NCBI GenBank assembly: GCA_013177855.1 | Contig: JABLYA010000001.1 | Coordinates: forward strand, 1,101,231-1,165,230 | Length of the DNA stretch: 64,000 bases | Reading direction: 5' to 3' | From: Ignavibacteria bacterium | GTDB taxonomy: Bacteria > Bacteroidota > Ignavibacteria > Ch128b | In this document: positions 38,816 through 46,788 of the stretch, in pieces | Layout: each line of letters begins with the position of its first letter | Position numbering within the stretch: the first letter of the stretch is position 1 | Notes under the pieces: model-generated | The model's input: the letters and a program-made list of their open reading frames with translations, nothing else | The model's database searches: none | Told to the model about the DNA's origin: nothing | Translations under genes and position numbers: made by a program

Positions 38816-39310
38816 TTATACACGATACTTTGTTTTTATTTTATTCCATTTATCCAGAAACTCTTGATAATTTTCTACCATCACGGTATAAAATTCTTCC
38901 ATTTCATCAAGTCGTTTTAATATCTCACCAATTGCTTCGTGATCCGATTTCTTTGCTTTACTTTTTAGCTCAGCGGCAAGTTTTTTGTTTTTCTTTATCA
39001 ATTCGAAATTATTTCGAAATGCATTTTCAAAAATATCGGGATGAGCTTCATAATAATCTTTTCTGCTACCGGGAACCCAAACTTTACGCAAAAGATTTCG
39101 ATCTCTTAATCTTCTAATAATTTGACTGACAGGTCCTTTGCTTCTTTTAAGTTGCTTACAAATATCATCAAGCGAGAGAGGATGAGGGGAAAAAATCATT
39201 AATGCAACAATGTGCCCCATCAATTTACTTAACCCAAAAGCCTTATAAGCTTCACCAAAACTCTGAATTATTTCTCGTTTTATTTTTTCATCAAGATTTA
39301 GTGTTTTCAT
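38816..39310 (-). CDS. GbsR/MarR-family winged-helix transcription regulator
   Basis: A 164-residue regulator. The winged helix lies at ~20-90 (AFGLSKLMGHIVALMIFSPH, LSLDDICKQLKRSKGPVSQI, RRLRDRNLLRKVWVPG), in the GbsR pattern, and a C-terminal helical dimerisation part follows. GbsR of Bacillus represses glycine-betaine genes, including an aldehyde dehydrogenase, and senses choline. Here an aldehyde dehydrogenase is divergent and the acyl operon starts 52 bases downstream. A perfect palindrome lies 4 bases before the ATG, so it probably represses itself. Effector unknown. Confidence 0.85.
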   Translation of the reverse strand: MKTLNLDEKIKREIIQSFGEAYKAFGLSKLMGHIVALMIFSPHPLSLDDICKQLKRSKGPVSQIIRRLRDRNLLRKVWVPGSRKDYYEAHPDIFENAFRNNFELIKKNKKLAAELKSKAKKSDHEAIGEILKRLDEMEEFYTVMVENYQEFLDKWNKIKTKYRV

Positions 39311-39314
39311 TTTT

Positions 39315-39326
39315 TCAAACGTTTGA
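39315..39326. promoter_or_regulatory. perfect palindrome, putative operator of the GbsR-type regulator
   Basis: TCAAACGTTTGA is a perfect 12-base palindrome directly upstream of the regulator's ATG, in the region shared with the divergent aldehyde dehydrogenase gene. A 10/12 copy lies before the SDR gene. Confidence 0.5.
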
Positions 39327-39416
39327 TTTAGTTAAAACTTATAAAATTCTGATTTCATATTCAAGTTGTTAATCTCAATTAATTTGCCATCAGTTAAGTA
39401 ATTAATTTTTTTAGAG

Positions 39417-39445
39417 TTGACAACCTTAAAACTTTTTTCTAATTA
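39417..39445 (+). promoter_or_regulatory. possible promoter of the aldehyde dehydrogenase gene
   Basis: TTGACA at 39417-39422, a 17-base spacer and TAATTA at 39440-39445 resemble a sigma70 -35/-10 pair, 30 bases before the gene's ATG. The -10 box is weak and the region is AT-rich. Confidence 0.3.
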
Positions 39446-39475
39446 GAAATTGACAATTAAATTTTGGAGGTTCAG

Positions 39476-40897
39476 ATGCAACATTATGGATTTGTAATCA
39501 ATGGAAATATTGTACTGACATCAAAGAAATATAATGTCAAGAATAAATCTACACATCAAATATTTGCAACCTGTTCACTTGCTTTCGAAAACGATATTGA
39601 GAATGCAATAGATGCAGCAGCAAAAACTTTTGAGATCACAAAAAAATTACCCGCATATAAACGTAAAGAGATCCTATCTAAAATTGCATCTGAAATATCC
39701 AGACAGAAAGAAGAATTGGCTCAGTCAATATCTATTGAGACTGGTAAACCTATAAAATTATCTCGAATTGAAGTTGATAGAGCTGTAAATACTTTTCAAA
39801 TCGCTGCTGAAGAAGTTGATAAAGTTTGCGGTGAAGTTTTAAACTTAGATATAACCCCTCAATCTGAAAACAGAATTGGTATAACAAAAAGATTTCCATT
39901 AGGGCCAGTTCTAGCAATTACACCTTTCAATTTCCCAATAAATCTGGCTGCACATAAAATTGCACCAGCAATTGCAGCAGGGAACACGATTATATTTAAA
40001 CCTGCAACAGCTGCAATGTTAACAGGTACTAAATTGGCTTTGATAATAAACGAAGTTTCTGAAATTCCGGGATTAATTAATTCCATTAATTGCTCGGGTT
40101 CGATGATTGAAAAATTCCTTAATGACGAAAGAATCAAAAAAATTAGTTTTACAGGAAGCTGCGAAGTTGGCTGGAGAATAAAACAACTTGCAAGTAAACA
40201 AAAAGTAACGCTCGAATTGGGTGGAAATGCTGGAGTAGTCGTAGATAAAGATGCTGATCTCGAATTCGCAGTACCTAGACTTGTATCTGGTTCGTTTGCT
40301 CATGCGGGACAAATTTGTATTTCGGTTCAAAGGATTTTTGTCTTAAAGGAAATTTTTGAAAGCTTCATTCAAAAATTTGTAGATGAAACATCAAAAGTAA
40401 AATGTGGAGACCCGCTTGATGAAAATGTGATTGTCGGTCCGATGATTACTGAAAATGATGCAAAAAGAATTGAAGAATGGGTTAACGAAGCTCAGGCTTA
40501 TGGTGCAAAAGTTTTAATTGGTGGAAAACGAAAAGGAGAATTTTATAAACCGACAGTTTTGACAAACACCAGACCAGAAATGAAAGTAAATGCTCTTGAA
40601 GCGTTTGCTCCAATCGTTACAATCGAACCAGTTGATTCATTTGAAGAAGGCATTCGACAAGTTAATAATTCAAAATATGGTTTACAGGCTGGTGTCTTTA
40701 CGAATAATCTTAAAAATGCACTCTATGCAATGGAAAATCTTGAGGTCGGCGGTGTAATGATTAATGATTATCCAACCTTTAGAGTTGATAATATGCCTTA
40801 CGGCGGTGTAAAAGAAAGCGGAACTGGAAGAGAAGGCTTGAAATACGCTATTGAAGATATGACTGAATTGAAATTGATAGTGTTTAATAAACTTTAA
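39476..40897 (+). CDS. aldehyde dehydrogenase (NAD(P)-dependent)
   Basis: A 473-residue ALDH. FNFPINLAAHKIAPAIAAGN, FTGSCEVGWRI (cofactor), TLELGGNAG with Glu247 and the nucleophile Cys281 in AGQICISVQR are present. The pattern is closest to lactaldehyde / non-phosphorylating glyceraldehyde-3-phosphate dehydrogenase-like ALDHs; the aldehyde cannot be named. A TTG four codons earlier is open, but GGAGG sits five bases before the ATG at 39476, which is the better start. Divergent from the GbsR-type gene, hence probably under its control. The 185 bases after it, up to the kinase gene, show no feature. Confidence 0.92.
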   Translation: MQHYGFVINGNIVLTSKKYNVKNKSTHQIFATCSLAFENDIENAIDAAAKTFEITKKLPAYKRKEILSKIASEISRQKEELAQSISIETGKPIKLSRIEVDRAVNTFQIAAEEVDKVCGEVLNLDITPQSENRIGITKRFPLGPVLAITPFNFPINLAAHKIAPAIAAGNTIIFKPATAAMLTGTKLALIINEVSEIPGLINSINCSGSMIEKFLNDERIKKISFTGSCEVGWRIKQLASKQKVTLELGGNAGVVVDKDADLEFAVPRLVSGSFAHAGQICISVQRIFVLKEIFESFIQKFVDETSKVKCGDPLDENVIVGPMITENDAKRIEEWVNEAQAYGAKVLIGGKRKGEFYKPTVLTNTRPEMKVNALEAFAPIVTIEPVDSFEEGIRQVNNSKYGLQAGVFTNNLKNALYAMENLEVGGVMINDYPTFRVDNMPYGGVKESGTGREGLKYAIEDMTELKLIVFNKL

Positions 40898-41082
40898 AAA
40901 TTTATTAAGCTAAATTATCCTTTCATTGAGGTGCATGAATAACAGTTGATTTTTAAGAATTAAGCCCTCAAATACTTACCGAAGTGATAAAAATAAGACA
41001 AGATTAGAATATTCAATTATTACTTAAATCATTTAAGGCAATGAATCTTTAAAGAACTTGGAATCTGCTCTTGTAAAAAAAA

Positions 41083-43023
41083 TTATTTAGTTTTTTGATC
41101 CTGAGAAAAAACTGTTATCAATGCATTTAACAAATCCGCTCTTCTAATTGGTTTTGGAATAAAAATAATTCCCATCTCCTCCATTTGTTCTTTTAATCCA
41201 CTTAAAATATCCGCTGATGTTGTAACTATCTTAAGGTTCTGAAGTCTTTCTCGTTTTTTAATTTCCTTAATTACTTCCATTCCTGGAATGTCAGGTAATC
41301 TTAAATCAAGAACAATTCCATCATATTCTTCTGTGATTAATTTATTCAAAGCAAGCTTACCAGAAAAAACAGTTTCAACTTCACATTCTGTCAGCATTAA
41401 TTTAAAGAGCTTATGATTGTACTCTTGATCATCAACGACAAGAATTTTTTTGCCTTTGATAATGGATAAATCTTTTGGAATTTGAACAACTTCAGCTTCT
41501 TCGATCTGTTCGGTTCGTGACGCAGGATAAGTAAAGGTTACTGTAGTTCCCACATTTTTCTTGCTTTCGATTTTAATATCACCTTTCCATAGATTTATTA
41601 TTTCTTTTGAGATTGCAAGACCTAATCCTGAGCCGCCATATTTTTGAGAAATTTCTGGAGCCTGTTCAAAAGGAATAAACAATCGATTTAATTCTTCCTG
41701 AGTCATCCCAATACCAGTATCGCTTATCTTAAAGACCAGCATACCATCATTATAGCGAACATCAACAGAGATCAAACCTTCTTCTGTAAATTTGACAGCG
41801 TTATCAAGAATATTTAATAAAACTCTTTGCAAGTTATGAGCATCAATTAAAAAGTAAGCATCAGGTTCGATATTGGAATTATAATCAAGGGCAACTTTCT
41901 TTCCTATCAATTTCACTTCAATCATTGAAAGGACTGATTTCATCAATGCAATTAAATTATAAGGCTTCTCAATTATTTTAATCTTGCTGGCTTCTGCTTT
42001 AGAAAGATCTAAAATATCATTTAAGACTTTCAAAAGATGTTCAGCACTTTTTTGAATGTATGTAAGGAATTCTTTCAAATCACCATCAATATCCATACTG
42101 ATAAGAATATCAACATAACCCAAAATTATATTGATTGGCGAACGAAGCTCGTGAGACATATTTGCCATAAATCTTGATTTAGTTGCAGCGAGTAAGTCTT
42201 TTTGTTTAACAGTTTCTTCGAGCGATTTGATGTAATCTTTTTCTTTTGAAACATCTATAAATGCAATTAGATAACAAGGTCTACGATGGTATGTAATTTC
42301 GGCTGGATATAAATTTGTCCAGATTTTCCTTTTATCATGATAACGTTGCATTTTTATTAAGTAAGGAGATTTGTCGAGAGTTAAGCCTTCATTAAAAATT
42401 TTTTCAAGAGTACTGATGCTTTCAGAGTCAATTAAATCCCAAATTTTTCTTCCAAGATTTTCACTACTGGAAATCTGAAGTAAATCCATTCCTTTCTTGT
42501 TGGTGAATAATATATCATAAGTTTCTTTATCGATGATCAACAAACCAATATTTACATTCTCAAGAATTTCAGTATGAAGATTTTGCAATTGATTGAATTT
42601 ATCCTGAAAATTTTTTTCTTCAGTATTGTCTTGAACAACTAACAAAAAATATAGACTTTTTTTACCCTTGAGTTTGATTGGATATAGAGAAATATTTGTA
42701 AAGATTTCTGTTCCGTTCTTTGTCAATAAATATGTTTCGTAATCGATTAACGATTTCTCTGAGAGTATAGCTCTAACTAATACATTTTTATTTTTCTCAT
42801 AATCAGATATTAATGCGCCTATATGTTTATTCTTTATCGATCGTTCGCTAAAGCCAAAGATACTGCCCGCTGCCCCTCCCCAGAATTCAATTAATCCACG
42901 ATTGTTGACCAGTATGAATGCCTCTTTAGAATAATCGAGAAATGATTTAAAGAAAGAATAATCTTGATTAAGATTTAATTTAGTTGATGATTTTGTCTTT
43001 TTTTTATTCTCTTTCATTGTCAT
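41083..43023 (-). CDS. hybrid sensor histidine kinase (PAS-PAS-HisKA-HATPase-receiver)
   Basis: A 646-residue soluble kinase without membrane segments. Two PAS domains (~22-140 and ~145-265) are followed by a HisKA with His291 (FMANMSHELRSPINIILGY), a HATPase domain with N, G1 and G2 boxes (LLNILDNAVKFT, KISDTGIGMT, GGSGLGLAI), and a C-terminal receiver with Asp573 (IVLDLRLP) and the switch lysine (PKP). It should sense a cytoplasmic cue and phosphorylate its own receiver; an HPt partner is not in the window. A second ATG two codons later is possible. No SD is visible. The lone receiver at 44897 could be a partner. Confidence 0.92.
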   Translation of the reverse strand: MTMKENKKKTKSSTKLNLNQDYSFFKSFLDYSKEAFILVNNRGLIEFWGGAAGSIFGFSERSIKNKHIGALISDYEKNKNVLVRAILSEKSLIDYETYLLTKNGTEIFTNISLYPIKLKGKKSLYFLLVVQDNTEEKNFQDKFNQLQNLHTEILENVNIGLLIIDKETYDILFTNKKGMDLLQISSSENLGRKIWDLIDSESISTLEKIFNEGLTLDKSPYLIKMQRYHDKRKIWTNLYPAEITYHRRPCYLIAFIDVSKEKDYIKSLEETVKQKDLLAATKSRFMANMSHELRSPINIILGYVDILISMDIDGDLKEFLTYIQKSAEHLLKVLNDILDLSKAEASKIKIIEKPYNLIALMKSVLSMIEVKLIGKKVALDYNSNIEPDAYFLIDAHNLQRVLLNILDNAVKFTEEGLISVDVRYNDGMLVFKISDTGIGMTQEELNRLFIPFEQAPEISQKYGGSGLGLAISKEIINLWKGDIKIESKKNVGTTVTFTYPASRTEQIEEAEVVQIPKDLSIIKGKKILVVDDQEYNHKLFKLMLTECEVETVFSGKLALNKLITEEYDGIVLDLRLPDIPGMEVIKEIKKRERLQNLKIVTTSADILSGLKEQMEEMGIIFIPKPIRRADLLNALITVFSQDQKTK

Positions 43024-43122
43024 TTACCAATTGATTTTCAGTTTAAAATAAGAAATTTTGAATCCAGAGTATAACCTAGATTTTTCAGATAGTTCAATTT
43101 TGTTTATTTTTGGAGTAGAATT

Positions 43123-44205
43123 ATGGAAACAAAAATTAAGAACCTCACCGTTATTAAAACCTCCAATCCTAAACCGATTCCAAAATCAAATGAATTAGGT
43201 TTTGGGAAAATTTTTACGGATCATATTTTCACAATGGACTATGATCCAGAACACGGCTGGCATAACCCGACAATTCAACCATACGATGCATTACCTATAG
43301 AGCCTGGAAATATAACATTCCATTATGGTCAAACAGTCTTTGATGGACTAAAATGTTATTATGGGATTGATGGAAAGATAAGATTTTTCAGGGTCAAAGA
43401 TTATATCAAAAGATTTAATAACTCTGCTCGTGCGATGGTAATCCCACAATTTAATGAAGAAGAATTGATTGAATATCTAACAGAGTTAATTCTAATAGAA
43501 AAAGATTGGGTTCCAAAAGAATCAGGTACATCGTTATATATTCGTCCATTAATTATTTCAATGGATAATGCACTTGGTGTTAGAAGTTCTAATACTTATA
43601 AAATGTTCATCATCTTAAGTCCAGTTGGTTCATATTACGCTGAAGGTTTTAATCCCGTAAAAATTCTTGTGGAAGAGACATATTCAAGAACAGCACCGGG
43701 TGGATTAGGTTCTTGCAAAACTGCCGCCAATTATGCAGCCAGTTTATTTGGTGCCGAACTCGCAAAGAAAAAAGGTTTTACTCAAGTTCTCTGGCTCGAT
43801 GCATGCCAGAAAAAATATGTTGAAGAAGTTGGAACGATGAATATATTCTTCCGCATTGATGATGATTTAATTACTCCACCACTTGAAGGTACAATTTTAC
43901 CTGGAATTACACGCGACAGCATAATCAAAATTGCTAAGAAAGAAAATATGCGTGTTTGTGAGAGAAAAATTTCTATTGATGAAGTACTTCAAGCTCACCG
44001 AGATGGAAGATTAAAAGAAGTTTTTGGTTCAGGAACCGCCGCTGTCATTTCCCCTGTTGGATTACTGAGTTACAAAGGTGAAGAATTTATAATTAATGAT
44101 TTTAAAGTGGGTGAATGGAGTCAATATTTTTATGATTTAATCACCTCATGGTATTACGGAATGGCGGAAGATCCGTTCGACTGGATTACCATAATTAAAG
44201 ATTAA
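43123..44205 (+). CDS. ilvE: branched-chain amino acid aminotransferase
   Basis: A 360-residue fold-type-IV PLP enzyme that makes valine, leucine and isoleucine from their 2-oxo acids and glutamate. The schiff-base lysine is Lys199 in GGLGSCKTAANYAAS; other family motifs are NITFHYGQTVFDGLKCYYG, EEVGTMNIFF and LEGTILPGITRDSI. The length and the CYYG pattern match the larger (BCAT group II) form. A TGGAG SD lies seven bases before the ATG. It is divergent from the histidine kinase, with a 100-base gap. Confidence 0.95.
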   Translation: METKIKNLTVIKTSNPKPIPKSNELGFGKIFTDHIFTMDYDPEHGWHNPTIQPYDALPIEPGNITFHYGQTVFDGLKCYYGIDGKIRFFRVKDYIKRFNNSARAMVIPQFNEEELIEYLTELILIEKDWVPKESGTSLYIRPLIISMDNALGVRSSNTYKMFIILSPVGSYYAEGFNPVKILVEETYSRTAPGGLGSCKTAANYAASLFGAELAKKKGFTQVLWLDACQKKYVEEVGTMNIFFRIDDDLITPPLEGTILPGITRDSIIKIAKKENMRVCERKISIDEVLQAHRDGRLKEVFGSGTAAVISPVGLLSYKGEEFIINDFKVGEWSQYFYDLITSWYYGMAEDPFDWITIIKD

Positions 44206-44208
44206 GTT

Positions 44209-44895
44209 TTGGCTGGTACTCTTTTCATCGTTTCAACACATATTGGTAATATTGATGATTTAACTTTCAGAGCAAGAAGAATTCTTGCTGATTGTGATCT
44301 TATTATTTGTGAAGAACCAAAACCCGCAAAACTCCTTTTAAAAAATTTAGGCCTTTTCAAAGAACTTATCTTACTAAATGAACACACCGAAAAAGAGAAC
44401 GCTCCTTTAATCATTGAAGAATTAAAGCAAGGTAAGAATTGTTGTTTGATTTCCGATGCAGGAACTCCTGTTTTTTCAGACCCAGGTAAATATTTAATTG
44501 AGCTTGCACGAGAAAACAATATTCCTATTTCAATTGTACCGGGTCCCGATTCTTTAATTCCATCTTTAATAGTTTCAGGTTTTGATATCAGTAAATTTTA
44601 TTTTGCTGGCTGGTTATCACCCAAGTCCGACGAAAGAAAAAATGAATTGCGAAAGTTAAAAAACATTAACGAAACTATTGCAATCATGGAAACCCCTTAC
44701 AGACTTAAGCATTTGTTATCGGATATAATCGAAATTTTTGGTAAAGATACAATTATCTCTCTCGCCTGTGATATTACTACTTCAAATGAAAGAATAATTA
44801 GAGGTGAAGCAGATCAAGTTTATCAGAAAATCTTAAATGAGTATACTAAGTGTGAATTTGTGCTGGTAATTAACAATAAAAAGAAAAGGGAGTAA
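44209..44895 (+). CDS. rsmI: RsmI-like SAM-dependent methyltransferase, short form
   Basis: A 228-residue tetrapyrrole-methylase-fold protein. THIGNIDDLTFRARRIL, then LISDAGTPVFSDPGKYLI and VPGPDSLIPSLIVSGF match RsmI, which 2'-O-methylates C1402 of 16S rRNA. E. coli RsmI is 286 residues; here the C-terminal helical domain is missing, as in short Bacteroidetes homologues. The start is a TTG at 44209, three bases after ilvE, with no ATG nearby. The stop is one base from the stop of the convergent receiver gene. The rRNA target is by family only. Confidence 0.85.
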   Translation: MAGTLFIVSTHIGNIDDLTFRARRILADCDLIICEEPKPAKLLLKNLGLFKELILLNEHTEKENAPLIIEELKQGKNCCLISDAGTPVFSDPGKYLIELARENNIPISIVPGPDSLIPSLIVSGFDISKFYFAGWLSPKSDERKNELRKLKNINETIAIMETPYRLKHLLSDIIEIFGKDTIISLACDITTSNERIIRGEADQVYQKILNEYTKCEFVLVINNKKKRE

Positions 44896-44908
44896 TTTAA
44901 ACTCCCTT
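44886..44908 (-). terminator. hairpin spanning both convergent stop codons
   Basis: AAGGGAGT / ACTCCCTT, 8 bp with a 7-base loop, covers the last codons and stops of the rsmI-like and receiver genes. On the minus strand a TTTTCTTTTT tract follows inside rsmI, so it likely ends the polysaccharide operon. Confidence 0.7.
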
Positions 44909-45277
44909 CAATCCAAGTGCATCTTTCACTTTTTCCATTAAAGATTGGTATGAAACTGGAGAGGTTACGAAATAATTTGCACCAAGTTGAAAACACAATT
45001 CGACCACTTCTTTATCATTTAATGCAGAGGCAACGATTACTTTTGTTCTATCATTTTTAGGATTTGCACGAATTGTTTTTAAAACATCAAATCCACTAAC
45101 TTCTGGCATCATCAAGTCAAGAATAACTAAGTCATAAGTTTTTTCAGCAATTTTAGCTTTTGCTTCTTTTCCATTAGAAGCTGTTTCGGCGTCCAGACCG
45201 GCACGCTTTAAGTAGTGTAAATGCATTTTAACCACTAAGGGGTTATCATCTACAATTAGTATTTTGTAATTATTCAT
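44897..45277 (-). CDS. single-domain response regulator with atypical switch residue
   Basis: A 126-residue receiver with no output domain. Acidic Asp10/Asp11, phospho-acceptor Asp54 (VILDLMMPE) and Ser84 are in place. The conserved lysine of the KP motif is replaced: the strand reads YFVTSPVS, giving Ser106. The lysine normally contacts the phosphate, so signalling may be altered or phosphorylation-independent. It is the last gene of the polysaccharide operon and overlaps the GT-C gene as ATGA (SD GAGGAACA). A role in controlling the glycosyltransferase complex is suggested by context only. Confidence 0.88.
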   Translation of the reverse strand: MNNYKILIVDDNPLVVKMHLHYLKRAGLDAETASNGKEAKAKIAEKTYDLVILDLMMPEVSGFDVLKTIRANPKNDRTKVIVASALNDKEVVELCFQLGANYFVTSPVSYQSLMEKVKDALGLKGV

Positions 45278-46788
45278 TGTTCCTCTATTGGTATTTGTTG
45301 TTGCTGCATTAATGACTTATAAACTCTCCATTTCGGAGTTTGATATACTAATGTAGTAAATTCAAAGCCCTTTTCAAAAGCATCTGGATACATTGCTGTT
45401 AACTGATCAAAACCAGTATAGGTTATATCCGGTCGTGGAACAACTATATAATTAGCTGCAAATTGTGGTTTCTGAATTACTCTAACATAATCGTATTGAT
45501 AAGGAAGATAAAATTGTTTCGGACTTGAATAGAAACAAACAATCGGATAACCAACAGCATCATCTATAAGTATCATATCGTTTTCCGTTGTATTCTCTTT
45601 TAAAAACTTTGCAACTTCTAATTCTTCTTTGAAAATATCTTCAACTGGTTCTCCTTTCAATACTGTTGCAAAATTTTTCTCTGTTACATCAACCGAATTA
45701 TCCAATGATTTATAACTGAAATATAAAGAGAATGCCATTGCCACTATTACAACAAAAGCATAAGCTGGACGATAAAGCGGTGAATTAATGAAATAATACA
45801 TTATTATTATGCTTAGTGGAATTAAAACTCCAAACCAGCTATATGTTAAAGCAGATATTCCAAGAAAGATTACGATAATTTGCAGGATTATAGGAGCAAA
45901 TGCAGCTACAAAAATTGTGATGGTTCGAATTGTTGGAAGTGTAAAATAGTAAGCTGGATAAGTCAAGAAAGACATCTTAATTACAATCCATATTGCCCAC
46001 AAAATATTACCTTTGCCCTCAGCTAATTCAGGCCTTAACAACATCTCCTTAGAAACTTGTTTAAAGTATGAGTAAGGACTGAAATAAAAATAAAATGGTT
46101 CTCCTGCAAAAATCCAGTTTAAGTAAACCCATGAACCAAGAACAATAAATGTTGGAAGAACAAGCATCAAAGTTAGAGCAAAGATTCTAACAACATTAAA
46201 TTCAATTGTTTCACTAATTAAAAACGGAGCAAATGGAATTAAAGCTAAAGTCAAAAAGAATGTATCGTATCTTATTCCTGACATCGCACCAAGCGCAACA
46301 CCCGAAAGAACAATGTAATATGGTATTCTTGTCTCATGGAATCTGAAGAAAGAGTAAACAAAGATTACAAAAAATAAAATATAAAGCGTCTGACTTGGTT
46401 GGGCAAAAATTAAATAAAGGAAAACTGGGTTAACAAACATTAAAATTGTAATCAACAATTTTACAAGCGTATTCCCTGGAATCCATCTTAAATATCTGAT
46501 ACAAAGAGCAACAATCAATGCACCCCAGAATGTTGAAATCACAAGAGAGGCAATAGGTGATGATGATATTGCAAGAGGCAGATAAAACAGGTATGGAAGT
46601 GGAGGATAAATTAATCCTAAATTTTCAAGTCTTGGTGGATTGCCCCTCATAGCAAGTTGAGCTTTCTCCATCAAGAAGATACCTTCTTGAGCATAGAAAT
46701 TATAGTTGAGATAAAGGAACGTACCTATAAGGAAAAATCCAATCCAGAAGAGAAGAAAAACAATTATATCTCGTGGTTTTATTGCCAT
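45274..46788 (-). CDS. GT-C-fold membrane glycosyltransferase (GT39/ArnT-like)
   Basis: A 504-residue protein with about 11 membrane helices and a C-terminal soluble part (~385-504). The first periplasmic loop (NYFNFYAQ-like, here NYNFYAQEGIFLMEKAQLA) and the LIYPPLPYLFYLPLA stretch resemble PMT/ArnT-type glycosyltransferases that use lipid-linked sugars at the periplasmic face. The usual acidic pair is reduced to a Gln-Glu. It starts at the base directly after the GT2 stop, with only a weak SD. It might add side sugars to the polymer or make the lipid-linked donor; this is inference. Confidence 0.78.
   Translation of the reverse strand: MAIKPRDIIVFLLFWIGFFLIGTFLYLNYNFYAQEGIFLMEKAQLAMRGNPPRLENLGLIYPPLPYLFYLPLAISSSPIASLVISTFWGALIVALCIRYLRWIPGNTLVKLLITILMFVNPVFLYLIFAQPSQTLYILFFVIFVYSFFRFHETRIPYYIVLSGVALGAMSGIRYDTFFLTLALIPFAPFLISETIEFNVVRIFALTLMLVLPTFIVLGSWVYLNWIFAGEPFYFYFSPYSYFKQVSKEMLLRPELAEGKGNILWAIWIVIKMSFLTYPAYYFTLPTIRTITIFVAAFAPIILQIIVIFLGISALTYSWFGVLIPLSIIIMYYFINSPLYRPAYAFVVIVAMAFSLYFSYKSLDNSVDVTEKNFATVLKGEPVEDIFKEELEVAKFLKENTTENDMILIDDAVGYPIVCFYSSPKQFYLPYQYDYVRVIQKPQFAANYIVVPRPDITYTGFDQLTAMYPDAFEKGFEFTTLVYQTPKWRVYKSLMQQQQIPIEEQ

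Noticed and set aside
39416-39480. TTG at 39464 as start of the aldehyde dehydrogenase
   Set aside because: The TTG is part of the GGAGG SD region (TTGGAGG), and an ATG follows at ideal distance.
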